Shown in pieces: positions 16,736-25,690 of a DNA stretch of 64,000 nt (position 1 is the stretch's first letter; each line of letters opens with the position of its first letter). Source of the DNA: Myxococcaceae bacterium (GTDB taxonomy: Bacteria > Myxococcota > Myxococcia > Myxococcales > Myxococcaceae); contig JAEUJQ010000050.1 in NCBI GenBank assembly GCA_016793095.1, forward strand, positions 186,001 to 250,000, in the 5' to 3' direction. The notes under the pieces were generated by a model. The model had not been told where the DNA came from. It worked only from the letters and a program-made list of their open reading frames with translations, and did not search any database. A program made the position numbers and the translations under genes.

Positions 16736-18727
16736 TCACGGCACGACCTGCCACGTGCGGGTGACGGACGCCGCGCCCCACGTCACCGTCAGCGTCGCTG
16801 TCCCCGGGGTCGCGCCCGCGAAGCACACGGCGCCCTCGCGCGTCATCGCGGCGAGGCGGAGGCCCTCACCCTGCACCTCGAGCACCGGCGCGACCGGCAC
16901 CCTGCCCAGCACCGGCCGCCCCATCACCCCGAGCGGCACGAAGGGCCCGGCGCACTCGACGCCGCCCACCTTCACCGACTGCGCGTCAAAGTTGCCGACC
17001 CCGGTGATGGCCGTCGCGTCACGCACGAGGACGGTGGCCGCTGGGCCCGCCAGCGGCGACGAGATGTTCACCACGTGAGGGACGTCTCCCGTGAAGACGG
17101 CCGGGCCCGTCAGCTTCGAGCCGCCGTCGGCCGAGTCCGCCGAGAAGCGGAGCGGCCCCTCGCCACGCAGCACGCGCCCGCCAGCGCTCTCGTAGCCCGC
17201 CGTCGGCGTCACCGTGGAGCCCACGAACACCTCGGTGGTGCTGGCCGTCGAGAGGCGCCGGTCGGCGTCCTGCAGGCGCCACGTCACCCGCGTCACGTCG
17301 TACGCATCGAAAGACAGGGTGCCCACGTCGTTCAGGTTCTCGGCGCGGAACTCGAAGTGGTGGCTGCCCGACGCCTCAGGCGTGACGCTGAGCGAGTGCC
17401 ACTTGTCGGTGCCAGCCGCGGGACAGCGGTGGTTCTGCACCGCCGCGCGCCCGGGCAGCACGAAGAGGTGGTTGGTGCGGAAGGTGAGGTTCTTCGGCGG
17501 CCCCACCACGATGTCCGGCAGCAGCGGCACTGCGATGACGACGCGCAGCCTGATGGAGGTGCGCAGCCCCACGCCCACCACGTCGCGGTTCCCGAGCCGC
17601 GTCCCCGCGTCGGGCACCGCCACGGCGCCGTGCTCGATGACCCAGTCGGAGTCGACGTAGCAGTCGCCGTCGTAGATGTGGCTGCAGCGGCCGTCGCTCA
17701 GCCCGTCGGTGCACACGACGCCCGTCCCCGGCTGCACCAGATTCACCTCGACGCCCGTCGGGTCGAGCACCGCCCCACCCGGCCTGGGGACGGCGCCCAC
17801 GCCCACCCGCGGCGGGCTCGCCGTCACCGACGTCACCCGCCCGTCGGGCAACCGGACCGACACCGTGCACGGCTGCCCGTCGCCCTCGAGCTCGACCGCC
17901 GAGCGCACGCGGCCCACCTCGAGCGGCACCGTGCCCCGCAGCGTCACGCCCGACACGACGGGGAAGCAGGCGCCGCTCGTCACCGACAGCGTCGCGGGGA
18001 ACGGCGCGCCGGCGATGCACACCGGGTCCTCTCCGGCGGACAGCTCGACGAGGAGCAGCGGGCGGGGCTCGCTGCGCTGAGGCTCGACCCGCAGGCTGAC
18101 GGTGGCCGTCGCCGCGTCGTACACGCGCACGTCGAGGGTGGCGCCGCCCACGAGCGTCCACGGCCACGAGCCCGGCTCCATCGGCGCCGTCGCCCGCCCC
18201 CCGGAAGCCGTCGGCTGCACGGTGAAGCCCGGCGCCTCGAAGAGCGGCAGCGCACCCGTGTCGAGCTCGTCGTCACCACCGAAGCCCTGCGCCGTGAAGT
18301 CGAAGCCCGCCCCCGGCGCCACCGCGAAGACGCGCCGCACCGCCGGCCCCTGCTCGCAGCGCACGCTCACCGTCGAGCGGGTCAGCTCCTTCACCTCGAG
18401 CCAGGCCGTGGCCGTGCGCTGCGCGCCCGTCGCGTCACGGAGCTGCACGACGACGCGGCTCACGCCCACCTTCGCGCCGCGCACGGTGAACGTCGTGCCC
18501 GAGACCTGCCGCACGTCGATGACGTCGCTCGCGTCGGCCGTCACCGCGTCCACCGAGCTGGCGCCTTCCTTCACGCACAGCACCCGCGCGCCGCAGTCGT
18601 TCGACACCTGCCACGTCACCTCGGCGCCCAGCGCGAGCTTGCGCGGCTCGACGTTCTTCGGGGGCGGCACCCGGCAGGCAGCGCCCGCCACGAGGAAGAA
18701 CGCCACGACCAGGGGGCCGGTCCGCAC
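16736..18727 (-). CDS. large lipoprotein with Ig-like repeats
   Basis: The 663-residue protein starts at a GTG (18727) that directly precedes a signal peptide (PLVVAFFLVAGAAC) with a plausible A-A-C lipobox. The rest consists of repeated beta-rich modules such as SVDAVTADASDVIDVRQ, TATAWLEVKE and VTWGAASVTRTWQVVP, resembling bacterial Ig-like domains. The last strand ends the protein. It should be anchored to the outer membrane and be largely extracellular or periplasmic. There is no catalytic motif. The frame continues upstream of 18727 but codes for an Arg/Ser-rich stretch without signal features. Confidence 0.7.
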   Translation of the reverse strand: MRTGPLVVAFFLVAGAACRVPPPKNVEPRKLALGAEVTWQVSNDCGARVLCVKEGASSVDAVTADASDVIDVRQVSGTTFTVRGAKVGVSRVVVQLRDATGAQRTATAWLEVKELTRSTVSVRCEQGPAVRRVFAVAPGAGFDFTAQGFGGDDELDTGALPLFEAPGFTVQPTASGGRATAPMEPGSWPWTLVGGATLDVRVYDAATATVSLRVEPQRSEPRPLLLVELSAGEDPVCIAGAPFPATLSVTSGACFPVVSGVTLRGTVPLEVGRVRSAVELEGDGQPCTVSVRLPDGRVTSVTASPPRVGVGAVPRPGGAVLDPTGVEVNLVQPGTGVVCTDGLSDGRCSHIYDGDCYVDSDWVIEHGAVAVPDAGTRLGNRDVVGVGLRTSIRLRVVIAVPLLPDIVVGPPKNLTFRTNHLFVLPGRAAVQNHRCPAAGTDKWHSLSVTPEASGSHHFEFRAENLNDVGTLSFDAYDVTRVTWRLQDADRRLSTASTTEVFVGSTVTPTAGYESAGGRVLRGEGPLRFSADSADGGSKLTGPAVFTGDVPHVVNISSPLAGPAATVLVRDATAITGVGNFDAQSVKVGGVECAGPFVPLGVMGRPVLGRVPVAPVLEVQGEGLRLAAMTREGAVCFAGATPGTATLTVTWGAASVTRTWQVVP

Positions 18728-18734
18728 ATCTCGG

Positions 18735-18740
18735 AGGGTA
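18735..18740 (-). promoter_or_regulatory. -10-like hexamer, possible leaderless start
   Basis: On the minus strand TACCCT is followed by seven bases and then the GTG at 18727. There is no Shine-Dalgarno sequence. This supports the unusual GTG start of the Ig-like lipoprotein. Confidence 0.4.
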
Positions 18741-18811
18741 GCGCGCCCGCTGGTCTCGACGCGAGCCGCCCGCGGCGGAGAGGCAGCGGCTTTCCTCGGG
18801 TTTGATCTTGT

Positions 18812-19299
18812 TTGAAGATCGCTCCAGATGCCGACGGGCTCGAGGTCAAGTACGGCCTCGCTCGGCACGCTCAGCCCGCAGACGGACACGGAGTGACCGA
18901 CGCCGATGAGCTGCGCCGCGGCACCCACCCGCCGCAGGCCGACGCGACGCTGCCGCCCATCTCCGTCACGTGGACGCCCTCGCCCCAGCCCGACGCCTTG
19001 CACGTCATCTCGAACCTGCCCGTGGTGCAGGTGGAGCCGCGCGCCCCTCGCAGGGGTCTCCCAGTACAAGCTCTGGTTTCGGCGAGGCTCCCCAGCGCGC
19101 CATGCGCGACTACGGCGTCTGGCGGACGGCGTGCGTCGGCGCGCGCGCCGACGTGTCCTCGATGCCGCCCGCGCTCGAGCTCGGGGACCTGAAGGTGTCG
19201 GTCGGCTGGAAGCGCTTCGTCGCTCCGCACCAACTCACCGACCGGCGCCCGAGCCGCACCAGCAACGAGAGGGTGTCGGCGCCCAGCTTGCCCAGCTGA
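18812..19299 (+). pseudogene. frameshifted gene remnant
   Basis: Three consecutive plus-strand frames each carry a coding-like piece with G/C third positions. Frame 18812 runs to about 19045 (PDALHVISNLPVVQVEP), a second frame covers about 19045-19075 (LAGVSQYKLWF), and a third runs to 19299 (RAMRDYGVWRTACVGARADV, then ALELGDLKVSVGWKRF). Joined, they read as one protein with two frameshifts. The beginning has only a TTG as a possible start. I do not recognise the family. It sits on the opposite strand from both neighbours. Confidence 0.5.
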
Positions 19300-19315
19300 C
19301 GCGTGACGCGCTCGC

Positions 19316-19690
19316 TCAGCGCTTGCCGAGCGCCGCCGCGGCCTGCTTCACCGCCGCCTCGGACCAGGTGTCGGGCCCGTAGCGGCCCAGAATCTCGACC
19401 GCGCCTTCGTTCTTCCCCAGCACGAACGGGCCCTGGTTGCCCTCGCGCAGCGCATAGGCGCCCTCGGGCTTCACGGCCTTCACCACCGCGCCGCTCTTCA
19501 CCTCGCCGAAGAGCACCTTCGTCACCTTGAGCTCGACGACCTGCCGGGCGGCCTTCTGGGGCGCGCTCGTCTCGAGGGTGCGCTCGTACTGCTGCTGCGG
19601 CGCCTGCTCGACGATGCGTGACACCACGGCCAGCACGGCGCCGTCCGCCTCGGGGAGGACCTCTTCGATGGGTTCAGGAGGCAGCGCCAT
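19316..19690 (-). CDS. small hypothetical protein
   Basis: This is a 124-residue protein without a signal peptide. It reads as a compact beta-rich domain (AVLAVVSRIVEQAPQQQYERT, KAARQVVELKVTKVLFGEV) followed by EGAVEILGRYGPDTW and a short C-terminal helix. It lies 12 bases after the calpain-like gene on the same strand, so it is probably co-transcribed and may serve that protease, for example as an inhibitor or partner. That link is inference only. No family recognised. Confidence 0.7.
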   Translation of the reverse strand: MALPPEPIEEVLPEADGAVLAVVSRIVEQAPQQQYERTLETSAPQKAARQVVELKVTKVLFGEVKSGAVVKAVKPEGAYALREGNQGPFVLGKNEGAVEILGRYGPDTWSEAAVKQAAAALGKR

Positions 19691-19702
19691 GGCTCGACCC
19701 TC

Positions 19703-21415
19703 TCAGTTGAGGACGTACATGCTCGAGTACAGCTCGGTGAACTTCTTCATCGGCAGCGAGAAGAAGCCGTCGTTCTTCCCGTCGTTGCCGTACTCCGACT
19801 GGCCCCACGGGTTGCGCAGCTTGACGAACTTCTCGCCGTTCTTCTCCTCGACGCCGAGGATGGAGTACGCGTGGTTCGCGTAGACGCCGGTGTTCGTGTA
19901 CCGCGACGCCTGGTCGGACCCGTGCGTGCCCGCCGCGACGGGGATGCCCTTCGCGATATCGCTCTTGATGCGGTTGAAGAGCCGGTCCTCACTGCCCGCG
20001 CTCACCCACTCGTAGCTCTGGCTTCGGCCGAGCACCTCGCTCATCACCCGGCCTGCGCTGCCGCCGTTGCCGATGGCGTCGTAGCTGCCCTTCCACTGGG
20101 CGTAGGCCTTCTCGATGATGGGGAACCACAGCTCCATCTTGTCCTTCGTGTTCGTGCCGCCGAGGGAGGAGCCGTAGATGGGGCCGCCGAAGGAGCGCAC
20201 GTAGAGGTCGCCGTCCACCTTCACCTCGACGGGCCGGCTCTTGTTGCCGTTCTCGTAGAAGCGGACCGTGTACGTGCCGTCCTGGTTCTGCTTCACCATG
20301 TCCTTGAGCGCCTGGGGCGAGGTGTGCGCGACCGCCGCCATCGCCGCCGGGAAGTAGCAGTTGCCGATGGCGCCCTGACGCACGTCGCCGGGCGTCGGCT
20401 CGTCGATGAAGAGCGGACCGACGAAGCGCTCGGTCTTGAACTTCGGCGTGCCGTCGGCGTTCGACTCGTCCTTGTGCATCTTCGGGTCCGGCAGGTCGAC
20501 GCCGGTGATGCCCGTGGTGCCGCCCGGCACCTTGAGCGTGCCGGTGACGCTCGCGTGGTTGAGGTTGTTCTTCCCGTCGGACACCGAGACCTTGAACTCG
20601 TCGCCGGCCTTGCCGGGCAGCGTGAGCCCCGCGGGGATGGAGCCCTTCTCGTTGGCGGTGACGTCCACCTTCTCACCGGTGCGCGCGTTGACGAAGCGGA
20701 TCTGCGCGCCGGGCTCGGTGATGGGGCGGCCGGTGTTGTGTGTCACCGCGACGCCGCTCTGCCCGGCGACGAGGTCCATGCGCTCGAGGTTGACGATGGC
20801 GTTGCGCGTGTCGGACGTCTCGATGCCCTTCGCCTGAATGGTGAGCCAGTCGCTGGTGCTGCCGTCGGCCGCGCGGGTGCGCAGGCGAATCATGTCGCCC
20901 TCGCGCACATCGGGCAGCGTGCCGAGGAACTTGCCGCTCGCGTCCGCGGTGCCGATGACCTGCGTGTCCACGAGGTGCAGGCGGCCAGCCGGCGCGGTGG
21001 AGAGGTTGATGGCCTCGATGACCTCACCGGGCTTCGCGATGCCCGCGATGCCGTTCTTCTGGTCGCCGGTGATGGTGAGGGGCCCGAAGGACTCCTGCAG
21101 CGGGGCGCGGCCAACCAACGCCTCGAGGAAGTTCTTCGCGCCCGGGTCCATCGCCAGGCCCGACTTGTCGAGCAGCTGCCCGATGTCGCTCTTCTCGGAC
21201 TTCGACAGGCCCGCCTTCGCCAACTCGAACTGCTGGCCGCGGGTGATGCCCGGCTTCGTCAGCTCGCTCTTCACCTTGTCGAACGACGTGCGGCTGCCGT
21301 CCCCCACCGCCGCCAGCAGGTCGATGACGTTGGCGTCGGAGATCTTCGGCGAAGGCGACGTCTTCTGGGTGTCGACGAAGTTGCGGATGCGGGTGTCGGC
21401 GATGCGCATGGGCAT
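19703..21415 (-). CDS. calpain-family (C2-type) cysteine protease
   Basis: This 570-residue protein carries a calpain-like catalytic domain at about 330-570: GDVRQGAIGNCYFPAAMA with nucleophile Cys353, ANHAYSILGVE with His515 and VKLRNPWGQ with Asn535. All three catalytic residues are present. Residues 1-110 are helical. Residues about 110-310 look like two Ig-like beta domains (GDQKNGIAGIAKPGEVIEA, later GKNNLNHASVTGTLKV). There is no Sec signal peptide and no calcium-binding PEF domain. Bacterial calpain homologues are poorly characterised. AAGGA about nine bases upstream supports the ATG at 21415. The next gene upstream encodes another protease-like protein. Confidence 0.88.
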   Translation of the reverse strand: MPMRIADTRIRNFVDTQKTSPSPKISDANVIDLLAAVGDGSRTSFDKVKSELTKPGITRGQQFELAKAGLSKSEKSDIGQLLDKSGLAMDPGAKNFLEALVGRAPLQESFGPLTITGDQKNGIAGIAKPGEVIEAINLSTAPAGRLHLVDTQVIGTADASGKFLGTLPDVREGDMIRLRTRAADGSTSDWLTIQAKGIETSDTRNAIVNLERMDLVAGQSGVAVTHNTGRPITEPGAQIRFVNARTGEKVDVTANEKGSIPAGLTLPGKAGDEFKVSVSDGKNNLNHASVTGTLKVPGGTTGITGVDLPDPKMHKDESNADGTPKFKTERFVGPLFIDEPTPGDVRQGAIGNCYFPAAMAAVAHTSPQALKDMVKQNQDGTYTVRFYENGNKSRPVEVKVDGDLYVRSFGGPIYGSSLGGTNTKDKMELWFPIIEKAYAQWKGSYDAIGNGGSAGRVMSEVLGRSQSYEWVSAGSEDRLFNRIKSDIAKGIPVAAGTHGSDQASRYTNTGVYANHAYSILGVEEKNGEKFVKLRNPWGQSEYGNDGKNDGFFSLPMKKFTELYSSMYVLN

Positions 21416-21635
21416 GGGAGCGGTCCTTGGGCTGCGTGTCGGAAGTGCCTGTTTATCGCTGGATCAGCCGGCGTAGTTGTGCGCGCGTGTGCTTTTTCAT
21501 CGCACACACAACAAGACCTTGATCTTCCTCGAGACGGCTTTGACGAAGCCAAAGAAGGGCAGCGGTTTCTTCGATGGACGGCCGGCGCGGTCCACGAGCG
21601 CCGGTCGTCGAACCGGCACATCGACTGAGCAGGGC

Positions 21636-23639
21636 TCAGAGGTAGCGAACGGGCTCGCCGACCTCGGCCTTCTTCAGCTCCGCCAGCACCGCCGGCGACA
21701 GCTTCGCCTTGAGGCTGTCCACCATCGCCTGGCTGCCAGCGTAGTCGTGGTGCTCGGCGTCGAGGAGCGTCTGGATGTCCTGGCGCGAGAACTTCGGCAG
21801 GTTGTACCGCGAGAGGAAGTTCTCGAAGACCTCGTCGTCGCGCCAGCTGTCGTCGATGTCGAGCGACTGGGCGAAGCTGATGACCGAAGCGATCTTCCGG
21901 TCCACCGGGTCCATGCGCTGCTCGCCCGACGACTGCAGCCAGCGGTTGAACTCGTAGGCGGCGGTGGCGCGCAGGCCCTCTTCGCTCATGTGCGAGTACC
22001 GCGCGTTCACCTGCATGCGGTACTCGGGGTTGCCGTCGGCGCCCTTCACCTTCTCGAACTTCACGACCTCGGCCTCGCCGGCCTTCGGCTCGAACCAGCC
22101 GTTCGGCACGACGCGGGAGTGCTCGTTCACGCTCTTCAAGATGCCCGAGAACTCGCTCACGGTGTTGATGACCTGCGCCGAGATGAGGATCTTGGTGCCG
22201 TCGAGCAGCTCGGCGGGCCGGTCCTGCTTCACGGGGCGGAACTCGCGCTGCGTGTCGGCCGCGACGTTGAACGTGGACACGTTGAAGTGCTTGTCGAGGT
22301 AGTCGGCCTGGCCGTCGTTGTCGCGGTCGAGCACCTTCTCGCGCACCATCGTGCTGACCGGCGTGACGAAGTTGTTCCGGTCCCAGTGGCCGTCGCTGCG
22401 GTCGAGGAACGGGGTGATCTGGTCCCACCCGGCGCGCTTCGACATCAGCTTCGCCATGCCGTCGATGTCGGTGTCGACGGACGAGCTGCCGTAGGTCGTC
22501 GAGACCTGCAGGTTGGGGTACTTCTCCTTGAAGGCGTCGATCTGCGACTTCCCGACGCAGAGGTTCGAGAAGTACAGCTTGCCGTCGCCGCCGTCGGGCA
22601 GCGAGGGCGCGCCCTTGAGCGAGCTGACCTGGTTCTTGCCCCAGTTCGAGTGGCCGTCGTACCCGATGATGTGCACGCCGGGGTCGTTGATCTTGTCGAG
22701 CAGCCGCGAGCCGCCGCCCAGCCGCGTGCGGATCTCGAACTTCGTCTCGCCGACGCCGGGCTCGTTGAAGGTCTTCGTGTACACGCCCGAGCCGGCGCTG
22801 GTCTCCTTCCAGCCCTTGTTCGACAGCATGCGCTGGAAGCCGGAGAGGAACTCGTCGCCCACCTGCCAGTCCATCTTCACGGTGGTGTTGCCGTTGGCGA
22901 ACCACTTCTCGTAGGGCGGCTTCAGCGGCGTGAGGGCCGGCAGCAGCGCGTCGGCGACGGCCTTCGCCTCACCGGACTTCGCGACAGGCGAGTTCGAGAG
23001 GTGGAAGACGAGGTTCTCCTGCAGGCGCTTGTCCTTCTCGCCCTTCACGAGGCCCTCGTACTGCTTGAGCATGGGCGCGAGCAGCTCGGGCTCCTTCGTG
23101 CCCTCCATGAGGTGGAGGAGGACGGCGCCGGCCGACGCGCGCAGCTGCAGGGCCTGCTTCGCGTCGAGGCCCGCGGGCGGCGAGTCGAGGGTCGCCTTCA
23201 GGTTGTCGAACACCTTGCCGCGCGTGTCCTTCGGCAGGCCGGCGAAGACGTTGTCGCGGGCGTTGTCCACCAGCTCTCCGGCGCGGAAGAGCGCGTCGCC
23301 CTTCTCGAGCGCGGTGCGGGGCGGAGCGCCGTTCGTGTTGACGGTGAACGAGCCGTCGGCGGCGAGGAAGACGGGGCGCTGCGAGGGCGTCGGGTCGAGC
23401 GGAATCACCTGGCCCGGCGGAGGCGGCGGGCGCGGCGCCAGCACCTCTTCGACCGCCTTCTTCGCGTCGGCGCTGAACAGGTCCTTGTACTTCGTGAGCG
23501 CCTCGCGCAGCTGCGCCTTCTCGTACGACGTCACCTTGCCGTCAGAGGTGGCCTTCGAGACGAGCGTCTGGGCCTCCTCCTTCGTGATGACGCGGTCAGC
23601 GGCGGCGTTGGTGGCCAGGCGGCGGATGGAGGTCGGCAT
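21636..23639 (-). CDS. large hypothetical protein with possible caspase-like (clan CD) fold
   Basis: The product has 667 residues with no signal peptide. Residues 10-65 are a helical segment (ITKEEAQTLVSKATSDGKVT) and residues 70-90 are Pro-rich. Around 320-365 the pattern hydrophobic strand, GYDGHSNWG (His330), then KLYFSNLCVGK (Cys361) resembles the His-Gly and strand-Cys dyad of clan CD peptidases such as gingipain. This is my reading of the motif, not an established family match. Residues 438-449 (DRDNDGQADYLD) form an EF-hand/dockerin-like calcium loop. It lies 220 bp upstream of the calpain-like gene on the same strand. Confidence 0.75.
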   Translation of the reverse strand: MPTSIRRLATNAAADRVITKEEAQTLVSKATSDGKVTSYEKAQLREALTKYKDLFSADAKKAVEEVLAPRPPPPPGQVIPLDPTPSQRPVFLAADGSFTVNTNGAPPRTALEKGDALFRAGELVDNARDNVFAGLPKDTRGKVFDNLKATLDSPPAGLDAKQALQLRASAGAVLLHLMEGTKEPELLAPMLKQYEGLVKGEKDKRLQENLVFHLSNSPVAKSGEAKAVADALLPALTPLKPPYEKWFANGNTTVKMDWQVGDEFLSGFQRMLSNKGWKETSAGSGVYTKTFNEPGVGETKFEIRTRLGGGSRLLDKINDPGVHIIGYDGHSNWGKNQVSSLKGAPSLPDGGDGKLYFSNLCVGKSQIDAFKEKYPNLQVSTTYGSSSVDTDIDGMAKLMSKRAGWDQITPFLDRSDGHWDRNNFVTPVSTMVREKVLDRDNDGQADYLDKHFNVSTFNVAADTQREFRPVKQDRPAELLDGTKILISAQVINTVSEFSGILKSVNEHSRVVPNGWFEPKAGEAEVVKFEKVKGADGNPEYRMQVNARYSHMSEEGLRATAAYEFNRWLQSSGEQRMDPVDRKIASVISFAQSLDIDDSWRDDEVFENFLSRYNLPKFSRQDIQTLLDAEHHDYAGSQAMVDSLKAKLSPAVLAELKKAEVGEPVRYL

Positions 23640-23672
23640 GTCGGTCCCCGAGACGACGAGAGACCCCGTCCC

Positions 23673-24284
23673 TTAGCCGACGGGCGCGGAGAGATCCAAT
23701 CCACCTGCCTCCGAGGCGCCGTCAGTCGCAGGTGGTGGTGAGCACGACGGAATCGAGACGCGGGTGCTGGCCTGGACCACGGCAGGAGGAGGCGCCCCGC
23801 CACGCGCGCACGAATCCCGGTAGCTCGCGCTGCCGGTCTGCGTGGGGAGCGTGTTCAGGTCGTCGTCGAGGAATGCCTGGCCCTGGTAGGTGCCGGCGTC
23901 GAGGCAGCCGAGGTCGATGACATAGCGGGCGTCGACCGGCTTGAAGTCGGCGCCGCTCACCACGGCTCGCGCGGCGACGACCGTCGGGCTCGTGGACGGC
24001 ACCAGCAGACTGCCGATGAGGTTCCCCACGCCGTCGGCCTCGGCCGGCCACACCACCCACGGCTGCATCCCCGCGTCCGGCGCGCGCGTGACGACCAGCT
24101 CGACGCAGCCGCGCCCCCTGCCGCAAGTGCATGGCGCCGGACCGCCTCCGCCCGCTCCACCGCCCGCGCCGCCAGCAGCGCCCGCCCGGCCGCCGGCGGT
24201 TCCGGAGCCTCCGTCGGCGAGGGAGGACTGGGCACCGCAGGCCAGCACCACGAAGACGAGGCTCACCAGGAGGACGATTCGCAC
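23673..24284 (-). CDS. hypothetical lipoprotein with Gly/Ala linker
   Basis: The 203-residue product starts at GTG 24284 with VRIVLLVSLVFVVLACG, a clear lipobox. A Gly/Ala/Ser tether follows, then a mature domain with cysteines (CTCGRGRGC, DLGCLDAGTYQGQ, DSCARGG) and beta-rich segments. No family recognised. The frame continues upstream of the GTG but loses coding character. Architecture is like the lipoproteins at 9798 and 15113. Confidence 0.75.
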   Translation of the reverse strand: MRIVLLVSLVFVVLACGAQSSLADGGSGTAGGRAGAAGGAGGGAGGGGPAPCTCGRGRGCVELVVTRAPDAGMQPWVVWPAEADGVGNLIGSLLVPSTSPTVVAARAVVSGADFKPVDARYVIDLGCLDAGTYQGQAFLDDDLNTLPTQTGSASYRDSCARGGAPPPAVVQASTRVSIPSCSPPPATDGASEAGGLDLSAPVG

Positions 24285-24291
24285 CGGGCGC

Positions 24292-24297
24292 AGATAG
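24292..24297 (-). promoter_or_regulatory. -10-like hexamer, possible leaderless start
   Basis: On the minus strand CTATCT is followed by seven bases and the GTG at 24284, with no Shine-Dalgarno sequence. TATCTG with a six-base gap is an equivalent reading. Confidence 0.35.
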
Positions 24298-24408
24298 CGC
24301 GCGTTCGTGGGGCGCGACCGAGGCGCCGCCCACGACCCGATGCCGTCGCGCGCTGTCGTTTCATGCGGGTCGCGATGCGACGGAGATCGACTCGCGTGAG
24401 CGGTGACG

Positions 24409-24414
24409 TAGAGA
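24409..24414 (+). promoter_or_regulatory. -10-like hexamer, possible leaderless start
   Basis: TAGAGA lies six bases before the ATG at 24421. It departs from TANNNT at the last base, and AGAGAGG could also be a weak ribosome-binding site, so this is the least certain of the set. Confidence 0.25.
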
Positions 24415-24420
24415 GGCGCC

Positions 24421-25212
24421 ATGACCAGCCTGGATGAGGTGCTCACGGCGGCGCGGGTGGACGACGCGACGGACGAGCTCACGGTGCCCGAGGGCTACGG
24501 CCAGGGCAGGGCCACCTTCGGCGGGCTCGTGGTCGGGGCCTGCGTGCGCTCGATGCAGCGCCGGGTGACGGACCCACGGCGGACGCTGCGCTCCATCTCG
24601 GCGCAGCTCATCGGCGCGCCGAAGCCCGGGCCCACCACCATCCGGGTCCGGCTGCTGCGGGCGAGCGGCTCGGTGTCGACGCTCACCGCCGACCTCGAGC
24701 AGGGCGGCGAGGTGATGACGCACGTGGTGGGCGTCTTCGGCGCGTCGCGGCCCGTCAACGAGTCGTGGCAGAGCCTCGTGCCGCCCGTCGCGCCGCCGTG
24801 GGGAGCAGTGCCCGCCCTCGAGATGGCCGGCTTCGCGCCCGAGTTCACCCAGCACTTCGAGTTCCGCACGGTGGGCGCAGTGCCCTTCACCGGCTCGGCG
24901 GAGCCGTCCGTCGGCTACATCCGCCCGCGCGTCACCTGCCGCGTGCGGGACGCGGCGTGGCTCGCGTGCATGACGGACACCTGGTGGCTCGCGTGCATCA
25001 CCCGCTTCGCCGAGCTGCGGCCGGCGGCGACGCTGACGCTGAACGCCGAGCTCCACGCCACGATGGAGGGCCTCGACCCCGAAGCGCCGCTCCTTCACCG
25101 GGGCGCCTCGCACGTGCTGCGGGAGGGCTACTCGCTCGAGACCCGCGAGCTGTGGGGCGTCGATGGGCGGCTCCTCGTCACCGCGACCGAGCTCGTCACC
25201 ATCATCAAGTAG
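24421..25212 (+). CDS. acyl-CoA thioesterase-like double hot-dog protein
   Basis: The 263-residue protein has two hot-dog halves. The first contains RATFGGLVVGACVRSM, with the Gly-Gly helix start typical of TesB-like enzymes, and SISAQLIGAPKPG. The second contains TWWLACITRFAELRPAATLTL and ends with GRLLVTATELVTI. This is the arrangement of the 4HBT_3/TesB-like family, which hydrolyses acyl-CoA to free acid and CoA. It acts in the cytoplasm. No neighbouring gene indicates a pathway. Confidence 0.85.
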   Translation: MTSLDEVLTAARVDDATDELTVPEGYGQGRATFGGLVVGACVRSMQRRVTDPRRTLRSISAQLIGAPKPGPTTIRVRLLRASGSVSTLTADLEQGGEVMTHVVGVFGASRPVNESWQSLVPPVAPPWGAVPALEMAGFAPEFTQHFEFRTVGAVPFTGSAEPSVGYIRPRVTCRVRDAAWLACMTDTWWLACITRFAELRPAATLTLNAELHATMEGLDPEAPLLHRGASHVLREGYSLETRELWGVDGRLLVTATELVTIIK

Positions 25213-25690
25213 CGCCGGCCTGGCGGTCGATTCGGCGACAGAGCTCCGTCCTCGAAAGTGTCAGCGCGCCGGCCAGCACCTGCGGCTCGACCTCGGCACC
25301 GAGCGGGTGTGTCCCCGAGGCGGCTACGTTCAGCGCGCCCGACAGGCCCGCCCCGGGCCGGACGAACGCGAGCGCGAGCGCCGATGATGTGCTCGGGAGC
25401 CAGCACAAAGACGACAGCTCCCGTCGCACCTGCACCGCGGGTCGCACGACGACGACAGAACTCCCGTCGTGAGTGAATCGCGCGTGGCACAACGACGACA
25501 CCCGCTGTCGCCGACGTGCCGCACGCCCCATTCGCTGATGAAAGGGCCCGCGTGCCCCGTAGGCGATGCGCGCCCCGGCCATCTCGAGCTGCGTCCGCGA
25601 GGATGGGAGAACTCGACGCGCGTGCCGTGCCGTGACGCTCTCGCTCCACAGGCAGCCCTCGCCCCGACCGGCGTGAACGCATCACCTCGC
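25213..25690. other. 478-bp gap without a convincing gene
   Basis: I find no frame with sustained coding bias. Visible structure is limited to a near-repeat (GACGACAGCTCCCGTCG at 25411 and GACGACAGAACTCCCGTCG at 25450) and a 7-bp inverted repeat, CACGACG with CGTCGTG, near 25447-25468. A 125-codon minus-strand frame covers most of it and its end reads somewhat protein-like, so a decayed gene is possible. Confidence 0.4.

Noticed and set aside
25205-25582. 125-codon minus-strand frame after the thioesterase gene
   Set aside because: Third-position bias is weak, the composition is Arg/Ser-rich at the start and there is no ribosome-binding site.
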